DNA from: Faecalibacter macacae
GTDB taxonomy: Bacteria > Bacteroidota > Bacteroidia > Flavobacteriales > Weeksellaceae
Assembly: GCF_003687725.1 (NCBI RefSeq)
Contig: NZ_RDOJ01000018.1
Coordinates: 1-64,000, forward strand
Direction: 5' to 3'
DNA: 64,000 nt
Both the position numbers and the translations under genes were made by a program. Of this stretch, positions 61,570 to 64,000 are shown in pieces. The notes beneath the pieces are model-generated. The model worked only from the letters and a program-made list of their open reading frames with translations, ran no database searches and was not told the origin of the DNA. The number at the start of each line of letters is the position of its first letter. The stretch's first letter is position 1.

Positions 61570-62178
61570 CTAACTCTTTCTAAAATTAAATCCTAAACTC
61601 ACAATTAAAAGTATTCCTAAAACGCCTAAACCAATCCAATAATATTTCTCTTTTCTTTCAGCAGTTAATTGATACAAATCATTTTTTTTTGATAATATCA
61701 CTATATCATCATTTTCATAAGAAGGCAATATGATTTCATTAGATGCAATAAATTCTTCATTTAATTTTTGCAATTGATTGATTTCTTCTTCAGAAACATT
61801 ATTTAATGCATCTGATCTTGTACATATACTTGTTGAAACACCAAAAGAAGTTGGATAACCATAGACCAAATATTTTTCATTTAAATTGAATGTCATTCCA
61901 CAACCACCAAATAGACTTCCTAAAGGGGTATAAATTGTGGTATAATATTTCTTTGAATTTTGCTTAGATAATTCTCGTTTAAAATCTTTTTCGATTTCAA
62001 AAGTATAGGCATAAACTGTATTGGAAGAATAATCATACTTAGATGAATCGACAGCTATAACTTTACCAATAAATATTGCATCAGAATTTTGATAAGAATC
62101 TTTTATTGTAGGAAATGCACAACTACAACCAAAAGCAGAACTAGAAAATAAGAATAGTAAAAAAAATATGTATTTCAT
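61570..62178 (-). CDS. Membrane-anchored TIMP/NTR-like domain protein
   Basis: 202 aa. Signal peptide (MKYIFFLLFLFSSSAFG) is followed by CSCAFPT with Cys18 and Cys20 at the new N terminus, then DSYQNSDAIFIGKVIAV and a beta-rich OB-fold-like region with further Cys (GGCG, STSICT), the pattern of bacterial proteins related to tissue inhibitors of metalloproteinases. A C-terminal membrane helix (about 178-196) ends in FRKS. The Cys-x-Cys could instead be a lipobox, though Phe at -2 is unusual. Function unknown; surface or periplasmic. Confidence 0.65.
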   Translation of the reverse strand: MKYIFFLLFLFSSSAFGCSCAFPTIKDSYQNSDAIFIGKVIAVDSSKYDYSSNTVYAYTFEIEKDFKRELSKQNSKKYYTTIYTPLGSLFGGCGMTFNLNEKYLVYGYPTSFGVSTSICTRSDALNNVSEEEINQLQKLNEEFIASNEIILPSYENDDIVILSKKNDLYQLTAERKEKYYWIGLGVLGILLIVSLGFNFRKS

Positions 62179-62189
62179 AAATGTGAATA

Positions 62190-63221
62190 TTATACGTGTA
62201 GATAAGAATAGATTACGATTCCAATGATAATTGTAAAAAAGATAAATGAATTTATTCCAATCAATATTAATCCTTTTAGTAATGTTATAAATCTATTCTC
62301 TTTATATCTTCGGTGTAATGCCAATATAAAATTGATTATTGTGAAAATTCCAATAATAACAGCTATAAATCTAAGAATTGAAACAATAAAACTTATTTCA
62401 ATATAACTAGATAATGCGGTTAAAATATAAATTGTTAGAACGGCAAGTAAAATAACAGAGAAATAATGCAGGGTGAAAATCCCGTGATCGAAATACCAAT
62501 ATTTTTTCTTGTTGTAAAATAACCAAAGTAAGAATGAAAAGATTGGCATATAGACAAATAAAGCCTTTGGAATTAATTTTAAGCTATGTTCTATAATACT
62601 TTCAGCAATTTGTTCAGTAGAAATATTATTCGCTTTTAATTCTTTAAATTTACTGATGAAACGTGTAAGTATAGGTGCTTGTGCATCTACTTTCTTTTCT
62701 ATTTGTTCTATTGTTGCTATATCAACTTCATTTAAAGAAATCTCAGTATTATTCTCAACCGCTTTATTAATTAAATCTTTTTGCTGTTTACTAATTACAC
62801 TATTTATAGCCAAACTATCTAAGCTTTGTTTAACTTCAGCTTTTTTATCAATCTGAACTTCTTTCGGAGGATTTACCTTAATATTATCTTCAGTAACACG
62901 AGTTTTAGTTGGAATAATGGCAATTAAAAAAAAAGTAATAAAACTGATAAAGATATAGAGCTTAACAGGATTTACGGAACTATTACGTTTTCCTGATAAG
63001 TATTCATTAGTGATTCTTCCAGGCTTAAAAAATAAATTCTTAATCGTATGCCAAAAACTACTATCGTAATGAATAAAATCTTCAATAAAATGGGTTATTA
63101 AAAAATAAAAAGGCTGCCTTGTTTCTGTATTTTCTTGTCCACAATGCGAACAATAATTTTCAATAACTGTGTTATTGCAATTCTGACAGATATTATCTTC
63201 TCTTAGCTTTCCGTCGCTCAT
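62190..63221 (-). CDS. DUF3667 membrane protein with N-terminal zinc ribbon
   Basis: 343 aa. N-terminal zinc ribbon CQNC (11-14) and CSHCGQEN (22-29), then the DUF3667 block FIEDFIHYDSSFWHTIKNLFFKPGRI (about 42-67) and NSSVNPVKLYIF. A coiled, charged region (about 110-200) separates an N-terminal helix (about 85-105) from four membrane helices at the C terminus. Bacteroidota-specific family of unknown function. Start MSDGKLRED is preferred over one 13 codons upstream, which adds a hydrophobic stretch that is not needed before a cytoplasmic zinc ribbon. Confidence 0.8.
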   Translation of the reverse strand: MSDGKLREDNICQNCNNTVIENYCSHCGQENTETRQPFYFLITHFIEDFIHYDSSFWHTIKNLFFKPGRITNEYLSGKRNSSVNPVKLYIFISFITFFLIAIIPTKTRVTEDNIKVNPPKEVQIDKKAEVKQSLDSLAINSVISKQQKDLINKAVENNTEISLNEVDIATIEQIEKKVDAQAPILTRFISKFKELKANNISTEQIAESIIEHSLKLIPKALFVYMPIFSFLLWLFYNKKKYWYFDHGIFTLHYFSVILLAVLTIYILTALSSYIEISFIVSILRFIAVIIGIFTIINFILALHRRYKENRFITLLKGLILIGINSFIFFTIIIGIVIYSYLHV

Positions 63222-63350
63222 TTCATATGTATTAATTAGAAACAAGTTAAAAATAAACAATATTTAAACACAAATTATAAATAAAATTTTATAAATTAAT
63301 GAATAGCAAGTGTTTAATTATTTATTTATCAATTATAAAAACCTTTACTT

Positions 63351-64000
63351 ATGAAAAATTTATTGTTCTTAATAGTTTTAAATTCTTTTCTTCAAGCGCA
63401 AGATTATATTCCATTTATACAAAACGGAAATGTTTGGAAATATTCTCTAACTGATAATCCAATGTGTTTTCAGGATGAAAATGATAGAATTGATGTGGTT
63501 TATGATTATTCTTTAGGTAATGAAGTTATTATAAACGATGAAGTATTTAAAGAATTATACGTTCAATATCATTTCAAATCATTATCTGATTTTATTGAAA
63601 GAAAAAATTGTGATGATGAATACGATTTAAGTATACATTTAGGTCATTTAGATATAAATAATTATAATACGCGTCATCTAATTGGTTATGTAAAGGAAGA
63701 TATTCAAAACAAAAAAATTACAATTAATAGTATTAACAATTCTGGAACAAGAATATACGATTATATTAATAATAATAGAACTTTATTAGCAATCAATGAA
63801 GTAACAAAATATAACATTCATACAAAAGAATATGAATATGATTATTTAGCTTATTCACCAAACAAATATTACTTATACGAAGGAATTGGTGATGGATATG
63901 ATTTTTTTCGATCAACGTTCGATCATATTGATCCTCCTTTCAGTGGTTTATATGCATTCTCTTCAGATAATGGGACAACATTTTATACATCAAATAATCA
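63351..64000 (+). CDS. Secreted protein of unknown function, cut by the window end
   Basis: Open from ATG 63351 to the last base with no stop, so 216 codons are seen and the 3' end is missing. Signal peptide MKNLLFLIVLNSFLQA cleaved before QDYIPF; the mature start QDYIPFIQNGNVWKYSL is typical of flavobacterial secreted proteins. The rest is rich in Asn, Tyr and Asp and beta-like, with no motif recognised. A T9SS sorting domain may follow outside the window. Confidence 0.75.
   Translation, partial: MKNLLFLIVLNSFLQAQDYIPFIQNGNVWKYSLTDNPMCFQDENDRIDVVYDYSLGNEVIINDEVFKELYVQYHFKSLSDFIERKNCDDEYDLSIHLGHLDINNYNTRHLIGYVKEDIQNKKITINSINNSGTRIYDYINNNRTLLAINEVTKYNIHTKEYEYDYLAYSPNKYYLYEGIGDGYDFFRSTFDHIDPPFSGLYAFSSDNGTTFYTSNN

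Overview
The window reads as chromosomal DNA of a low-GC member of the Bacteroidota, class Flavobacteriia, probably near the Empedobacter/Weeksella/Chryseobacterium group; the genus is inference. Support: a type IX secretion (T9SS) C-terminal sorting domain (gene at 21018), several intergenic promoters of the flavobacterial form TTG-N17..21-TAnnTTTG, an exbB-exbD-exbD-tonB cluster, an arginine cluster with ArgE-type deacetylase, DUF3667 and META proteins, and Ala/Leu/Lys codons strongly biased to A/T. No rRNA, tRNA, CRISPR array, prophage or complete insertion sequence was seen.

Layout. 1-734: non-coding, with two copies of a palindromic repeat and REP-like debris. 735-1860: a sirtuin, a 28-residue membrane peptide with its own promoter and terminator, and a candidate small RNA. 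1892-8301 (minus): a fatty-acid beta-oxidation operon, marR - hydratase/dehydrogenase - four-helix-bundle gene - thiolase - acyl-CoA dehydrogenase, with a MarR-type operator across the promoter. 8578-18071: Kup potassium transporter, YegP-like protein, Dps, UvrA, SRPBCC protein, DUF937 protein, glutamate dehydrogenase. 18136-25060: signalling and surface genes: two overlapping TPR-membrane regulators (one lacks its DNA-binding domain), a T9SS-exported protein with a frameshifted signal peptide, and a two-component pair whose kinase is joined head-to-head to the 3' part of an outer-membrane barrel gene at a deletion-like junction. 25069-46614: housekeeping and envelope genes (SDR, AsmA-like, carbonic anhydrase, dnaN, pheT, Na+/H+ antiporter, OmpA lipoprotein, Kbp, asparaginase, MFS exporter, TatD, TcdA, WYL regulator, topoisomerase III). 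46940-49964: Ton motor. 50057-61392: arginine/carbamoyl-phosphate genes (argE, argB on minus; GNAT, argR, argG, argC, four-helix-bundle gene, argD, carA, carB on plus) with two ARG-box-like sites around the argR promoter; argF and argH are not here. 61570-64000: three envelope or secreted proteins, the last cut by the window end.

The most unusual architecture is a repeated cassette: in two unrelated operons (fad and arg) a four-helix-bundle gene of the 23S-rRNA-intervening-sequence protein family sits between two enzyme genes, tightly bracketed by inverted arms made of short degenerate tandem units (TTAGTAATTAG-type in one, TTGAGTTATGAG-type in the other). In the operon mRNA these arms would put the gene in the loop of a long stem, as in rRNA intervening sequences. 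A lone arm-like sequence after carB may be a scar of a third.
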